From positions 1,116,001 through 1,180,000 of the forward strand of contig CAWCTX010000005.1 of NCBI GenBank assembly GCA_963798505.1: a stretch of 64,000 bases of DNA, given 5' to 3'. Both the position numbers and the translations under genes were made by a program. The notes beneath the pieces were generated by a model that saw nothing but the letters and a program-made list of their open reading frames with translations, did not search any database and was not told the origin of the DNA. Position 1 is the first letter of the stretch; each line of letters starts with the position of its first letter. Positions 19,041-28,387 of the stretch are shown here, piece by piece. This stretch comes from CAVWSM01 sp963798505 (GTDB taxonomy: Bacteria; Actinomycetota; Actinomycetes; Jiangellales; Jiangellaceae).

Positions 19041-19279
19041 GTGGGGTGCTGCTCCAGGGTGGCTGCGGGCGCCGTGGCAGAGCACGGCGACGCCTGGCGG
19101 CAGGCGCGCTGCCAGGGTAGTCGGCGTGGCCGACCGGTTGGCGGCAGCACGCCGGAGCATCCACAGCGACTGTGACATCCGTCGCTTCGCCCGTAGCGAA
19201 TACATAGGCGAAGACCGTGGTTTAGTCCGTAGAGCCTGGTTACATGGTGGCTCGACCCGAAGGTGAGGAGAGGAGCCGC

Positions 19280-19504
19280 GTGAGCACTGCAGTTGCCACC
19301 CAGCTCAAGGCGAGCGACCGCTGCGACCGTTGCGGCGCCCAGGCCTATGTCCGTGTGTCCCTGGTTGCAGGCGGGGAGCTCCTGTTCTGCGGTCACCACG
19401 CACGCGCCCACGAGGTCAAGCTTCGCCCGCTCGCGACGGAATGGATCGACGAGACGTCCCGACTGACCATTACCCCCGCGGCCGCGCCCGACGACGAGCG
19501 CTGA
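19280..19504 (+). CDS. DUF7455 family small zinc-ribbon-like protein
   Basis: 74 residues from a GTG at 19280, preceded by a strong AGGAGAGGAG ribosome binding site. The sequence has a C-D-R-C pair (ASDRCDRCGAQAYVRV) and a C-G-H-H pair (GELLFCGHHARAHE), likely a one-zinc ribbon. This is a conserved actinobacterial protein usually found beside the topoisomerase IV B gene and principal sigma factor, as here. The function is unknown. It is transcribed divergently from parE and is followed by a strong terminator hairpin. Confidence 0.82.
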   Translation: MSTAVATQLKASDRCDRCGAQAYVRVSLVAGGELLFCGHHARAHEVKLRPLATEWIDETSRLTITPAAAPDDER

Positions 19505-19526
19505 CGGTTTCCGCATAGCTGATCAA

Positions 19527-19558
19527 GACGGGCCCCGGCGATGATGCCGGGGCCCGTC
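19527..19558. terminator. Intrinsic terminator hairpin between DUF7455 and the epoxide hydrolase
   Basis: A perfect 13-bp stem (GACGGGCCCCGGC paired with GCCGGGGCCCGTC) with a 6-base loop GATGAT lies between the two convergent genes. It is followed by a short T-rich run (TGTCTTGTT). It can serve both directions. Confidence 0.85.
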
Positions 19559-19567
19559 GCTGTCTTG

Positions 19568-20729
19568 TTACCGAAGGGCACGGAAGAAGGCCCGCAGGTC
19601 GCCGACGAGCAGGTCGGGTGCCTCGAGCGCCGGGAAGTGCCCTGCGACGTCGAATTCCGACCAGTGGGCCGCCTCGCCCTGCGGATCCATCACCTTGCGC
19701 ACGATCGGGTCAGCGTCGAAGACCGCAGTGCCCGCCGGCATGGGGCCTGGCGGCACCCAGTCAGTGGCGTGCGCGTTGTCGTAGAGCACGTGGGCCGCGG
19801 TCGCACCGCATCCGGTGAACCAGTACAGGCTCACGTTGGTGAGCAGCCGATCGCGGTCGACACCGTAGGGGCGGAGCGCCGTCTGCTCGGTCCAGGTGCG
19901 GAACGGCTCCGCGATCCAGCCCAGCTGGAAGGCGGGTGAGTCGGCCAGCGCGTACGCCAAGGACTGCGGCCGGGTCGACTGCAGCTGCAAGATATCCCTT
20001 GCCCTCCGCGACCCGGGCCTTGAGGCCCGCGAGGTGCTCGAGCTCCGCAGCGGACAGGGTGCTCTCGTCGACGAAGACGTACTCACCCACGATGGCGGCG
20101 AGGGTCTTCGGGTCACTGGTCACGTGGGTGCCGACGACGGCGTCGGGGGCGATGCCGCCGAGCGATCCGGTGACGCCGGCACCCACATCGCCGCCGTGCG
20201 CGCCGTATCGCTCGTACCCCAGCCGCGACATCAGCTCGGCCCAGGCCCTGGCCACGCGCGCCATCGGCCAACCGCCAGCGGTGACCGGGGTCGAGAACCC
20301 GAACCCGGGCATCGTCGGGGCGACGACATGAAAGGCATCGGACGCGTCGCCACCGTGGGCTCGCGGGTCGGTCAGCGGCCCGATCACCTCGAGGAACTCG
20401 ACGAACGAGCTGGGGTAGCCGTGGGTCAGGAGCAGCGGCAGCGCGTCCGGCTCGGGCGACCGTACGTGGAGGAAGTGGATCGGCTGCCCGTCGATCTCAG
20501 TGACGAACTGCGGGATCTCGTTGAGCTTGGCCTGCTCCTTCTCCCAGTCGAAGCCGGTGCGCCAATAGTCGGCCAGCTCGGCCAGGTAGTCGGCCGGGAT
20601 GCCCCGGCTCCACCCGTCGGCGGGCACCTCCTGGGGCCAGCGCGTGCGGGCGAGCCGGTCGCGCAGGTCATCGAGCTGGGACTGAGGGATCTCGATCCGG
20701 AAGGGCCGGACCTCTGCGGTTTCCGTCAT
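19568..20729 (-). CDS. Epoxide hydrolase (alpha/beta hydrolase with EHN domain), frameshifted
   Basis: About 386 residues when a one-base shift near 19993 is bridged. N-terminal EHN domain: FRIEIPQSQLDDLRDRLART, then W-P-x-E. The alpha/beta-hydrolase core has LLTHGYPSSFVEFLEVIGPL (oxyanion HGYP), and the nucleophile elbow is in YERYGAHGGDVGAGVTG (Gly-x-Asp-x-Gly, Asp nucleophile). The C-terminal part continues in another frame with LQLQSTRPQSLAYALADSPA, YWFTGCGATAAHVLYDN and the final GHFPALEAPDLLVGDLRAFF, which supplies the catalytic His. The IQ/LQSTRPQ motif is strongly conserved, so the shift is a single inserted base in an otherwise normal gene. It hydrolyses epoxides to diols; the physiological substrate is unknown. 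It diverges from the WYL regulator. Confidence 0.83.
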
Positions 20730-20791
20730 GCCTTGACTCTAGAGACGATTGCGGCACGGCTCGTTCCTCGATAAGCGCGAGAATTGAGCCC

Positions 20792-21772
20792 ATGGTGACG
20801 ACGACCGTACGGCTGTTGCGACTGCTCACCCTGCTCGGCACCAAGCCGAGCTGGACCGGCCCTGAGCTCGCCGACCGCCTCGGAGTTGGCACCCGCACCG
20901 TGCGAGCCGATGTCGGCCGCCTCCGCGAGCTCGGCTACCCCGTGGAGTCCACCCCCGGCGTTGCCGGTGGCTACCGGCTCGGACCGGGCGGCACGTCGCT
21001 CCCGCCGCTGCTGCTCGATGACGACGAAGCGGTCGCCGTCGCGGTCGGACTCCGTACCGCCGCCGGCGGCAGCGTCACCGGCATCGAGGAAGCGTCACTG
21101 CGCGCGCTCTCCAAGCTCTACCAGGTCCTTCCGGCACGGCTGCGGCGCCAGGTCAGCACCGTCCAGTCCTTCACGGTTGCCGTCCCCGGCGACGGACCCA
21201 CGGTCGATCCGGAAGTCCTCGCCACGGTTGCCGCCGCCTGTCGCGACCAAGTACGACTGCGCGTCGACTACCGCAACCACGCCGGTGCGACCACCCGCCG
21301 CGAGATCGAGCCGCACCGCCTGGTCCACACGGGGCAGCGCTGGTACGTCGTGGCCTGGGACGTCGAGCAGTCTGGCTGGCGTACCTTCCGGCTCGATCGG
21401 TTGGTGCCGCGGATTCCGCCTGGACGGCGGTTCGACACGCGCGAGCTGCCGCACGGTGGCGACATCCCGGCCTACATCGCGGAGAGCCTGGGCCAGGCGA
21501 CGTGGCGCACTCGTGCCCGTGTGACCGTCCATGCCGGCCGTGAGCAGGTGGCTCGCCGGATGCCGCCGGGCGTCCACGTCGAAGAGGTGGACGGCGGCAC
21601 GACCGTCGTCGACGTCGGGTCGGACGACCCGACCATGCTCGCGGCCTACCTCGGCATGCTGGGTGCCGACTTCGAGGTGGACGGTCCGCCTGAGCTTGTC
21701 GACGAGCTGCGAGTCCTGGCCGACCGCTACCTCGCGGCGGTGGCCGACCGGATGGGCGGCACCACCGCCTAG
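20792..21772 (+). CDS. HTH-WYL transcriptional regulator
   Basis: 326 residues. An N-terminal winged HTH (RLLRLLTLLGTKPSWTGPELADRLGVGTRTVRADVGRLRELGY, residues 6-50) is followed by a linker and a WYL domain. The WYL core reads CRDQVRLRVDYRNHAGATTRREIEPHRLVHTGQRWYVVAWD, containing the R-W-Y-V-V motif. The C-terminal WCX dimerisation region ends the protein. Such regulators bind nucleic-acid or nucleotide ligands and control stress or damage genes. The divergent epoxide hydrolase (start at 20729, 62 bases away) is the most likely target. No clear operator dyad is visible in the short intergenic gap. Confidence 0.87.
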   Translation: MVTTTVRLLRLLTLLGTKPSWTGPELADRLGVGTRTVRADVGRLRELGYPVESTPGVAGGYRLGPGGTSLPPLLLDDDEAVAVAVGLRTAAGGSVTGIEEASLRALSKLYQVLPARLRRQVSTVQSFTVAVPGDGPTVDPEVLATVAAACRDQVRLRVDYRNHAGATTRREIEPHRLVHTGQRWYVVAWDVEQSGWRTFRLDRLVPRIPPGRRFDTRELPHGGDIPAYIAESLGQATWRTRARVTVHAGREQVARRMPPGVHVEEVDGGTTVVDVGSDDPTMLAAYLGMLGADFEVDGPPELVDELRVLADRYLAAVADRMGGTTA

Positions 21773-21781
21773 AGTCGGCCC

Positions 21782-22264
21782 GTGGACACCCTGGGCCTGG
21801 TGGTCGTCGGGATCGCGATCGTCGTCGGGCTGGTCGGAGTCCTGGTGCCGATCCTGCCCGGGCTGCTCATCGTGTGGGCCGCGGTGGCCGTCTGGGCGCT
21901 CGTGGAGACCAGCCCGCTGGCCTGGACGGTGCTCGGTGTGGCAACCGCGATCGTCGCCGCCTCCCAGGTGGTGAAGTACCTGCTGCCCGGTCGCCGCATG
22001 CGCGCCGCCGGCGTGCCGGGTCGAGCGGTGCTCGCCGGCGGCGTGTTGGGCATCGTCGGGTTCTTCGTCGTTCCCGTCGTGGGACTGTTCCTCGGTTTCG
22101 TGCTTGGCGTTTACCTCTACGAGCTCGCGCGCCAACGGGACAACGAGCTGGCGTGGCCAGCCACGGTCCACGCGCTCAGAGCCGTCGGACTCTCGATCGT
22201 GATCGAGCTTCTCGCCGGGCTGCTGGTCGGTGTCGGGTGGCTGGCCGCCGTCATCTTCGGTTGA
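21782..22264 (+). CDS. DUF456 family membrane protein
   Basis: 160 residues from a GTG nine bases after the WYL gene stop. Four to five hydrophobic segments are visible; the first two (LGLVVVGIAIVVGLVGVLVPILPGLLIVWAA) contain the family's signature L-V-P-x-L-P-G-x. The glycine-rich hairpin GGVLGIVGFFVVPVVGLFLGFVLGVYLYE also fits DUF456. The function is unknown. It is probably cotranscribed with the regulator and ends three bases from the convergent PBP4 gene, a spacing that confirms the 3' end of the latter. Confidence 0.83.
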   Translation: MDTLGLVVVGIAIVVGLVGVLVPILPGLLIVWAAVAVWALVETSPLAWTVLGVATAIVAASQVVKYLLPGRRMRAAGVPGRAVLAGGVLGIVGFFVVPVVGLFLGFVLGVYLYELARQRDNELAWPATVHALRAVGLSIVIELLAGLLVGVGWLAAVIFG

Positions 22265-22267
22265 GGT

Positions 22268-23889
22268 TCAGCAGGCCTTCTCCCAGGAGCACTCGATCTC
22301 CCGCGGCTGCGAGGGCACCGAGTCCAGCTGGCGGAGGTGAGGGGCGGTGGCGCCGGCACCGGCGTCCTCGCGTGTACGACGCCAGCAGCACGCCCAGCGC
22401 GTCCTCGACGCTTCGCGGGCTGGTCAGGTAGTTGTTCGCGACGATCGAGAAGACCAGGGGCCGGCCGTCGGCGTCGGTGACGTACCCAGACAGCGCGGTG
22501 ACGCCGGTGAGGGAGCCGGTCTTGCCGCGAAGGTTGTCGGCCGCAGGCGTGTTGCGCATCCGGGACCGCAACGTGCCACCCACAAATCGGTCGGGATTGC
22601 CGGCGACCGGCAGCGACTCGTACCACTCGTCGAACCATGGCTTGCTGCGCGCACCCACGAGCAGGTTGGTGATCTGCTCGGCGGGGATGAAGTCCGCTCG
22701 GGCGAGGCCAGACCCATCGACCATCCGCATCACATCCGTGTCGACACCGAGCGTGGCCAGGTCGGCAGTGAGCGACTCGATGCCTGTCGACCAGCTGCCC
22801 TCTCCGCCGAGCTCGGCACCGATGGCCTTAACGACGTGCTCGGAATGCATGTTGTTGGACAGCTTCATCCACGGCACCAGCAGGTCGCCGAGGCGCATCG
22901 ACTTGTGGCTCGCGATGGTGCGCGTGCCGTCTGGCGTAACTCCTGTGCGCACCTTGCCGATCAGCACTGACGCCCTGGGCTTGCAAGGCCCGCAGGAAGA
23001 CGTCCGCGGCGTATCCCGTCGGCTCCCAGACCGTGGCCCATTCCTGGTTCACCGATCCGCTGATCGGGTAGCTGCCGGTCACGTGGATGGTGTTGATGCC
23101 GTGCTCCCGCTCCGCCGCGACGGTGTTGGCAGAGCCGGCCGGACCAGTGACTGCCTCGTTGACCACCTTCACGTAGGACGTGTCGGGAACGAGTGTGAAC
23201 GGAGCCGGGTCGCCGACCTTGGCGCCCGGCCGCGTCTCGACGATGACGGAGCCCGAGTCGTAGTCGGTGTCCGGTGCGACCGTGAGGGCGGAGATCTGCG
23301 CCGAGTAGTAGAACGGCTCGTCGTCCCACGACCAGAACGGCCCCAGGCGCTGCTTGTCGAACACGCTGTCGTCGGCGACCAGGTCGCCGCGCACGATGCG
23401 TATCCCCTTGTCAGCGAGCTGCCTCGCCAGGTCGGCGTAGTCGCTCGCCAAGACGGTCGGGTCGCCGCCACCTGTGAGGTGGATGTCGCCGGCCAAGAGG
23501 GGTCCGACCTGCCGACCGGCCGTCGAGACCGTCGTGGTGAACCGGTAGTCCGGTCCCAGCAGGTCCATGGCCGCAGCCGACGTGAAGAGCTTGGTGTTGG
23601 ACGCCGGGAGCAGACGGTCGTCACCGTCCCGGTTGTACAGCGTGTCGCCGGTCTCGGCGTCTCGCACCACGACGCCCACCTGAGATCCGCTGTATCGCGG
23701 GTCGGCGAGCAGCGCGTCGATCTGCCCGGCGAGCGACGACGCGACGGCCGCTTCCGTGGCCCCTGCGCCAGCGCTCCGCTCGCCGGTCACAGTCCCGCCT
23801 GCAGTCACCGCAAGCATGACTGCAAGACCCGCACTCAAGCCGGTGGATACCCAGGTGGTCCCTCGACCTCTGAAGAATCCTTTCGCCAC
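22268..23889 (-). CDS. dacB: D-alanyl-D-alanine carboxypeptidase/endopeptidase (PBP4/DacB), two frameshifts
   Basis: About 540 residues from GTG 23889 when shifts near 22967 and 22378 are bridged. It has a signal or anchor segment (VSTGLSAGLAVMLAVTAGG) and then an S13-type penicillin-binding domain: LLPASNTKLFTSAAAM carries SxxK, the second motif SxN is in WMKLSNNMHSE, and KTG is in LRGKTGSLTGVTALSGYV. The end (EDAGAGATAPHLRQLDSVPSQP ... CSWEKAC) is typical of actinobacterial members and is found only after bridging the last shift. It trims peptidoglycan stem peptides outside the membrane. All three active-site motifs are present, so a working gene in the organism is likely. Confidence 0.85.
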
Positions 23890-23990
23890 GTCGTCTCCTC
23901 ACGTTGGATGCCTAGACCGAAGGTCTAGTGGATCGAACGCGCGGATGGAAGATCCGTGTCCTGCGGGATTGGCGGCGATCGGCTGAGCGG

Positions 23991-24566
23991 CTAGCCGCGA
24001 GAGCGGCTCTGCCACCAGGCGACGAGCGCCCCGGCCACGGCGCCGAACAGGTGCGACTCCCAGGAGATCCCGGGCTGCCCCGGCAGGACGCCGATGATCA
24101 TGCTGCCGTAGACGAACACGACCGCAAGCGCGACGAGGATACTGACCGGGCGGCGGGTGAAGATGCCGTAGGCGACGAGGTAGGCCGCCAGGCCGTAGAC
24201 CAGGCCCGAGGCACCGACGTGCACGGTTCCCGGCGACGCGATCAGCCAGACGGCAAGGCCGCCGATCAGCGTGATGGCGGCCGCCACCGACCAGAATCGC
24301 CTGGTCGACGCGGCGACGAGGAAGCCGAGGACGAGCAAGGCGACGGTGTTGGCCATGAGGTGGCCGAACCCGGCGTGCAGGAAGGGCGCCAGCACCACTC
24401 CGGTCAGACCGTCGCCCTCACGGGGCTGGATGCCGAAGCGGTCGAGCTGCTCGGGCGAGACCGCGTCGACGATCTCGGCCAGCCAGACGATCCCCACGAG
24501 GACGAGGGGAGCCAGGAGCACCTCACGACGGACCGTGCGCCGCTGGGCCACCGGCTGACCGGACAC
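23991..24566 (-). CDS. Rhomboid family intramembrane serine protease
   Basis: 191 residues from a GTG at 24566. Six membrane segments are visible. The active-site Ser lies in VHVGASGLVYGLAAY (GxSG), and the catalytic His in ISWESHLFGAVAGALVAWW. The family's H-A-G-F-x-H-L-x-x-N motif appears as FLHAGFGHLMANTVAL. Rhomboids cleave membrane proteins within the bilayer; targets are unknown. It ends the leftward unit downstream of the sigma-factor gene, 11 bases from the sigma stop, so they may share a transcript. Confidence 0.87.
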   Translation of the reverse strand: MSGQPVAQRRTVRREVLLAPLVLVGIVWLAEIVDAVSPEQLDRFGIQPREGDGLTGVVLAPFLHAGFGHLMANTVALLVLGFLVAASTRRFWSVAAAITLIGGLAVWLIASPGTVHVGASGLVYGLAAYLVAYGIFTRRPVSILVALAVVFVYGSMIIGVLPGQPGISWESHLFGAVAGALVAWWQSRSRG

Positions 24567-24577
24567 CCGGCACCCCC

Positions 24578-26438
24578 TTAGTCGAGGTAGTCCCGCAGCA
24601 CCTGAGAGCGGCTGGGGTGCCGCAGCTTGGACATCGTCTTGGACTCTATCTGCCGGATGCGCTCGCGGGTGACGCCGTAGACCTTGCCGATCTCGTCCAG
24701 GGTCTTGGGCTGCCCGTCGGTAAGGCCGAACCGCATCGACACGACGCCCGCCTCGCGCTCGGAGAGCGTGTCGAGCACGGAGTGCAGCTGCTCCTGGAGC
24801 AGGGTGAAGGACACGGCCTCGGCCGGCACGATCGCCTCGGAGTCCTCGATGAGGTCGCCGAACTCGCTGTCGCCGTCCTCACCGAGTGGCGTGTGCAGCG
24901 AGATGGGCTCGCGGCCGTACTTCTGGACCTCGATGACCTTCTCGGGGGTCATGTCGAGCTCCTTGGCGAGCTCCTCAGGCGTGGGCTCGCGACCGAGATC
25001 CTGCAGCATCTGCCGCTGCACTCGAGCAAGCTTGTTGATGACCTCAACCATGTGCACCGGGATGCGGATCGTGCGCGCCTGGTCGGCCATCGCACGGGTG
25101 ATCGCCTGCCGGATCCACCACGTGGCGTAGGTGGAGAACTTGAAGCCCTTGGTGTAGTCGAACTTCTCGACTGCACGGATCAGGCCGAGGTTGCCCTCCT
25201 GGATCAGGTCGAGGAAGAGCATGCCGCGACCCGTGTAGCGCTTGGCCAGCGACACCACGAGGCGCAGGTTGGCCTCGAGCAGGTGGTATTTCGCGCGGCG
25301 CCCGTCCTCGGCGATCCAGTCGAGCTCCTCGCGGAGCTTGGGGCTCATGCGGGGGGTGTCCATCGCCAGCTTTTCCTCGGCGAACAGGCCGGCCTCGATG
25401 CGCTTGGCAAGCTCGACCTCCTGCTCGGCGTTGAGCAGCGGGACCTTGCCGATCTGCTTGAGGTAGTCCTTGACCGGGTCGGCCGTCGCCCCGGCCACCA
25501 TGACCTGCTGCTCCGGCTCGTCGTCGTCGGACGCCTCGGAGAGCACGAACTCGTCGCTGGTGTCCTCTTCGGTTGCGGGCTCGGCCGGGTCGGCCCCGGT
25601 GCCGGCCGGCGCCTCGGCCGGAGCGGTGGGCTCGATCGCAAGCTCGGCCTCGATGTCGACGAGCTCGATCTCCTCGATTTCGACGACGGCCCCCGGTCCA
25701 TCAGCCACTCCGTTGGCGGGGATCTTGGCGACGTCGTTGGCCGAGGTGGTCTTCTTGGCCGGGGCCTTGGTCGCGGCAGTCTTGGTCGCGGCAGCCTTGG
25801 TCGCGGCAGTCTTGGTCGCGGCGGTCTTGGTCGCGGCGGTCTTGGTCGCGGCGGTCTTGGCCGCGGTCGCCTGTCTTCGCCGGCGCCTTGGTTGCAGCCG
25901 TCTTCGCGGGCGCCTTGGCTGCCGCCGACTTCGCGGGCGCCTTGGCTGCCGCCGCCTTCTTCGCCGGCGCCTTCGTGGCGGCCTGCTTTGCCGCGGCCTT
26001 CTTTGCCGTGCCGGCTGCGGACTTGGCCTCGGACGTGGGCGCAGAGTTGCCCGCCGACTTGGCCGCGGGCTTGGCCGATTTGGCCGCGGGCTTGGCCGAC
26101 TTGGCTGCAGGCTTGCTGGCCGGCACCTTGGTGGTGGCGCGGGCGGTGCTCGCCGCCGCGGCCACCCGCTTGCGCGGCGCGCCGGACGCATCGGCGTGGC
26201 TGACGGAGACGCTGACACCGGCCTCCTTGACCAAGCGGACCAGTGCCTTGCTCTCAGAGATCGACAGACCGGCCTGCTCGCTCACCATCCGAACGTCGTC
26301 GGAGGTAACCGAACCCTGTACCTGTCCCCGCTCGACGAGCTGCACCACGGCGGGGAGGTCGGCAATACGGGCTGCGGTGGCGTTGGACGAGCTCGACGAC
26401 ACGAACGACCTCTCGATGGCGCTGCGGGGACGCTTCAC
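24578..26438 (-). CDS. sigA: Principal RNA polymerase sigma factor (SigA/HrdB), frameshifted in the N-terminal repeat
   Basis: About 619 residues from a GTG at 26438 once a shift near 25868 is bridged. The N-terminus has region 1.1-like sequence (DLPAVVQLVERGQVQGSVTSDDV), then a long Ala/Lys/Pro repeat linker typical of actinobacterial principal sigma factors, an acidic stretch, and the conserved core. Region 1.2 starts at DPVKDYLKQIGKVPLL. Region 2 is ANLRLVVSLAKRYTGRGMLFLDLIQEGNLGLIRAVEKFDY, with region 2.4 in FSTYATWWIRQAI. Region 4.2 is TLDEIGKVYGVTRERIRQIE, followed by SKLRHPSRS. The shift falls within a 15-bp tandem repeat. As this sigma factor is essential, the shift is best read as a sequence error. 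Confidence 0.93.
25764..25867. repeat. 15-bp tandem repeat inside the sigma-factor linker
   Basis: About seven head-to-tail copies of a 15-base unit (plus-strand form GTCTTGGTCGCGGCG with C/T and A/G variants) encode Ala-Ala-Thr-Lys-Thr/Ala units on the minus strand. The reading frame of the sigma gene is lost right beside the last copy. Confidence 0.85.
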
Positions 26439-26543
26439 AGTACGTAAAGCGGGGGCACATATGGCAACTCAACATTCTGACACGCGCATATCGTTCCCCA
26501 ACGACCCGGTAACGATGTGGCCTAGGTCGCATTCGAGCCCGGG

Positions 26544-27113
26544 TCACGTGGCCTTGGCGGCCCGCTTGACCTCCTGCTTGTAGGCACGCACCTTCGCCAG
26601 TGACTCCGGGTCACGCACGTCGGCCACGGAGCGAAAGCTGCCTTCCTCGCCGTAGGGGCCGGCAGCCTCGCGCCACCCGGGCGGTTGGATCCCGCGCTGC
26701 TTACCGAGCAGGGCCAGGAAGATCCGCGCCTTCTGCTCGCCGAAGCCAGGCAGCGCCTTGAGCCGAGTGAGGAGCTCGGCGCCGGACGATGCGCCAGACC
26801 AGATCTGCTCGGCATCGCCGCCGTAGTGGTCGACGATGTGGCGTGCCAGCGACTGGATCCGGCCGGCCATGGCACCCGGGTAGCGATGGACGGCCGGCGG
26901 TCGGGCCATGTGCGCCGCGAGCGCCTCGGGGTCATAGGCGGCGAGATCGGCGGCGCCAAGGTCGCGCCCGAGCCGATCGGACAGTACGTATGGTCCGGCG
27001 AACGCCCGTTCCATGGGCACCTGCTGATCGAGCAGCATCCCGAGCAGCAGCGCCAGGGGCGAGCGATCCAGCAGTTCGTCGGCGTCCGGTTCCTGGGCGA
27101 GGCGCAAGGTCAT
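26544..27113 (-). CDS. HhH-GPD family base-excision DNA repair protein
   Basis: 189 residues from ATG 27113. The helix-hairpin-helix is visible as LTRLKALPGFGEQKARIFLALLGK, with the glycine hairpin LPGFG at about residues 128-132. The front part (PLALLLGMLLDQQVPMERAFAGPYVL) matches the N-terminal helices of HhH-GPD glycosylases, with the Q-Q-V/I-x-x-x-x-A motif. The conserved catalytic Asp of OGG/AlkA types is not clearly placed, so the lesion is unknown. Actinobacterial proteins of this size are annotated as HhH-GPD-type base excision DNA repair family. Twelve bases separate it from the universal stress protein gene upstream, suggesting cotranscription. Confidence 0.8.
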   Translation of the reverse strand: MTLRLAQEPDADELLDRSPLALLLGMLLDQQVPMERAFAGPYVLSDRLGRDLGAADLAAYDPEALAAHMARPPAVHRYPGAMAGRIQSLARHIVDHYGGDAEQIWSGASSGAELLTRLKALPGFGEQKARIFLALLGKQRGIQPPGWREAAGPYGEEGSFRSVADVRDPESLAKVRAYKQEVKRAAKAT

Positions 27114-27124
27114 CGCTCGCGCCC

Positions 27125-27535
27125 TCAGTCGCTCTCGTCGGCCTTGACCGCCAGCACCGGGCATGGCGCGTCGAGCAGGATGCGCTGAGCATTGCTGCCC
27201 AAGATCAGTTTGCCGACGGGCGACCGACGCCGCAGGCCGATCACGATGAAGTCGGCCGCGGTCTCCTCGGCCACGGCGATGAGGTCGTCGGCGACCTCGT
27301 TGCCGCGCACGAGTTGGCGGACCTCCGACTCGATGCCGGCCATGCGCAGCTGTTCGGCGACCGTGGTGAGCTCCTGCTCGGACTGCAGCGCGTCGGCTTC
27401 GTCGAAGTCCTTGCCCCCGCGGGCTGAGTTGATCACGATAAGCCGAGCATTTCTGATCTTGGCTTCTTCGGCGGCCCGGCGCAGAGCCGCCCGCCCCTCG
27501 GGCTTGGGGACGTACCCGACGACGATCGTGGTCAT
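27125..27535 (-). CDS. Universal stress protein (UspA domain)
   Basis: 136 residues. A single UspA domain begins with TTIVVGYVPKPEGRAALRRA. The ATP-binding motif Gly-2x-Gly-9x-Gly-Ser/Thr is recognisable in VIGLRRRSPVGKLILGSNAQRIL at about residues 108-128, although the first Gly spacing is altered (G-L-R-R-R-S). Cytosolic stress-linked nucleotide-binding proteins of this type occur in several copies in actinobacteria. The gene is preceded by a GAGAGGAG-like ribosome binding site. Confidence 0.88.
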   Translation of the reverse strand: MTTIVVGYVPKPEGRAALRRAAEEAKIRNARLIVINSARGGKDFDEADALQSEQELTTVAEQLRMAGIESEVRQLVRGNEVADDLIAVAEETAADFIVIGLRRRSPVGKLILGSNAQRILLDAPCPVLAVKADESD

Positions 27536-27577
27536 GCGAACGGGGCTCCTCTCGACGCGACACTGCGCGCCGCCAAA

Positions 27578-27940
27578 CTACACCGCCTGCGCATCGGATC
27601 CCCCGGCTTCCAGTCCCCAGCTTCGCGCCGTCCGAACAACGAGCCGCAGCGCGGGCACCGCGGCCCCGACCTCCGGCTCGGCGTTGGCGATCACGAGCAG
27701 TCCGCGGTCGGGCAGTGCGCCGTGCCGGTCCTCGACGAGGAAAGCGACTGGCGACCCGTCCTGGGCCGCCTGATAGGCGGGCGACTGGTCGAAGCCCATT
27801 CCACCGACAAGCAGCTGCTCGCCACGCAGCTGATAGGCAGCGGTCACCAGCTCCGGCGCTTCTCCCCCGCCGTTCGGAACGGCGAGTCTCCCGAGCCGCT
27901 GCGCGCGGAGAAACGTCAGCTGCCGCTCGGTCCAGCGCAT
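27578..27940 (-). CDS. PPOX-class F420/FMN-dependent oxidoreductase-like protein
   Basis: 120 residues from ATG 27940. The order TERQLTFLRAQRLGRLAVPN, ELVTAAYQLRGEQLLVGGMG, then SPVAFLVEDR and RGLLVIANAEPEV follows PPOX-class F420-dependent oxidoreductases: a conserved N-terminal helix, strands of the split barrel, and the A-F-L/V-V-x-D strand. Length is typical. Substrate and cofactor cannot be decided by sequence alone. A longer in-frame extension exists but lies antisense to WhiB coding sequence and is rejected. Confidence 0.65.
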   Translation of the reverse strand: MRWTERQLTFLRAQRLGRLAVPNGGGEAPELVTAAYQLRGEQLLVGGMGFDQSPAYQAAQDGSPVAFLVEDRHGALPDRGLLVIANAEPEVGAAVPALRLVVRTARSWGLEAGGSDAQAV

Positions 27941-27987
27941 GCACTGATCATCGCGCCGACGCCGTGGCGCGTCGACTTCGACGGCGA

Positions 27988-28266
27988 CTATGCCGCCGTC
28001 TCCCGGCGGACGGCGGCCCGCTCCGCCTCGGTCGTGCCGCCCCAGACGCCGAAGACCTCGGGCTGGCTCATGGCGTGGCTCAGGCACTCGGTGACCACTG
28101 GGCACTCGGCGCACACCTCGACGGCGTCGCGCTCTCGCTTGCGTCGCCGCGTCGGCGTCTCTCCGTCGGGCCCCACGAAGAGCTCGACCGGCAGCCCCCG
28201 GCACGCGGCGGACTCCGACCAAGACCATCCGCCCACGGGCGGCGTCGTCGCTCTGCTGCGCCTCAT
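27988..28266 (-). CDS. WhiB family iron-sulfur transcriptional regulator
   Basis: 92 residues. Four Cys for a [4Fe-4S] cluster are visible: one in SAACRG (residue 22), then C-A-E-C-x5-C in EVCAECPVVTECLSHAM. The G-V/I-W-G-G turn follows (VFGVWGGTTEAERAAVRRE). The organisation C-x(about 29)-C-x2-C-x5-C is canonical. WhiB proteins act with the principal sigma factor region 4 (SigA is encoded 1.5 kb away). Which of the WhiB1-7 groups this belongs to cannot be decided safely. Confidence 0.9.
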   Translation of the reverse strand: MRRSRATTPPVGGWSWSESAACRGLPVELFVGPDGETPTRRRKRERDAVEVCAECPVVTECLSHAMSQPEVFGVWGGTTEAERAAVRRETAA

Positions 28267-28387
28267 CGAGGCACCGACCTCCCGGCCTCATGCTGGCGGG
28301 CCGCGTGACCCGCTCTTGAGATCATCAACGTCGGACCCCTGCCCGGTGTTCCGGCCGAGACCGACCTGTCGTGCGAGGATCGGCAGC

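Noticed and set aside
19185..19213. CTTCGCC...GGCGAAG inverted repeat upstream of parE
   Set aside because: Seven-base arms with a 15-base gap are expected by chance in this GC-rich sequence; no promoter context supports a site.
24617..26203. A long plus-strand frame opposite the sigma-factor gene, Leu/Gly-rich
   Set aside because: The conserved sigma regions 1.2 to 4.2 read cleanly on the minus strand; the opposing frame only reflects their codon bias.
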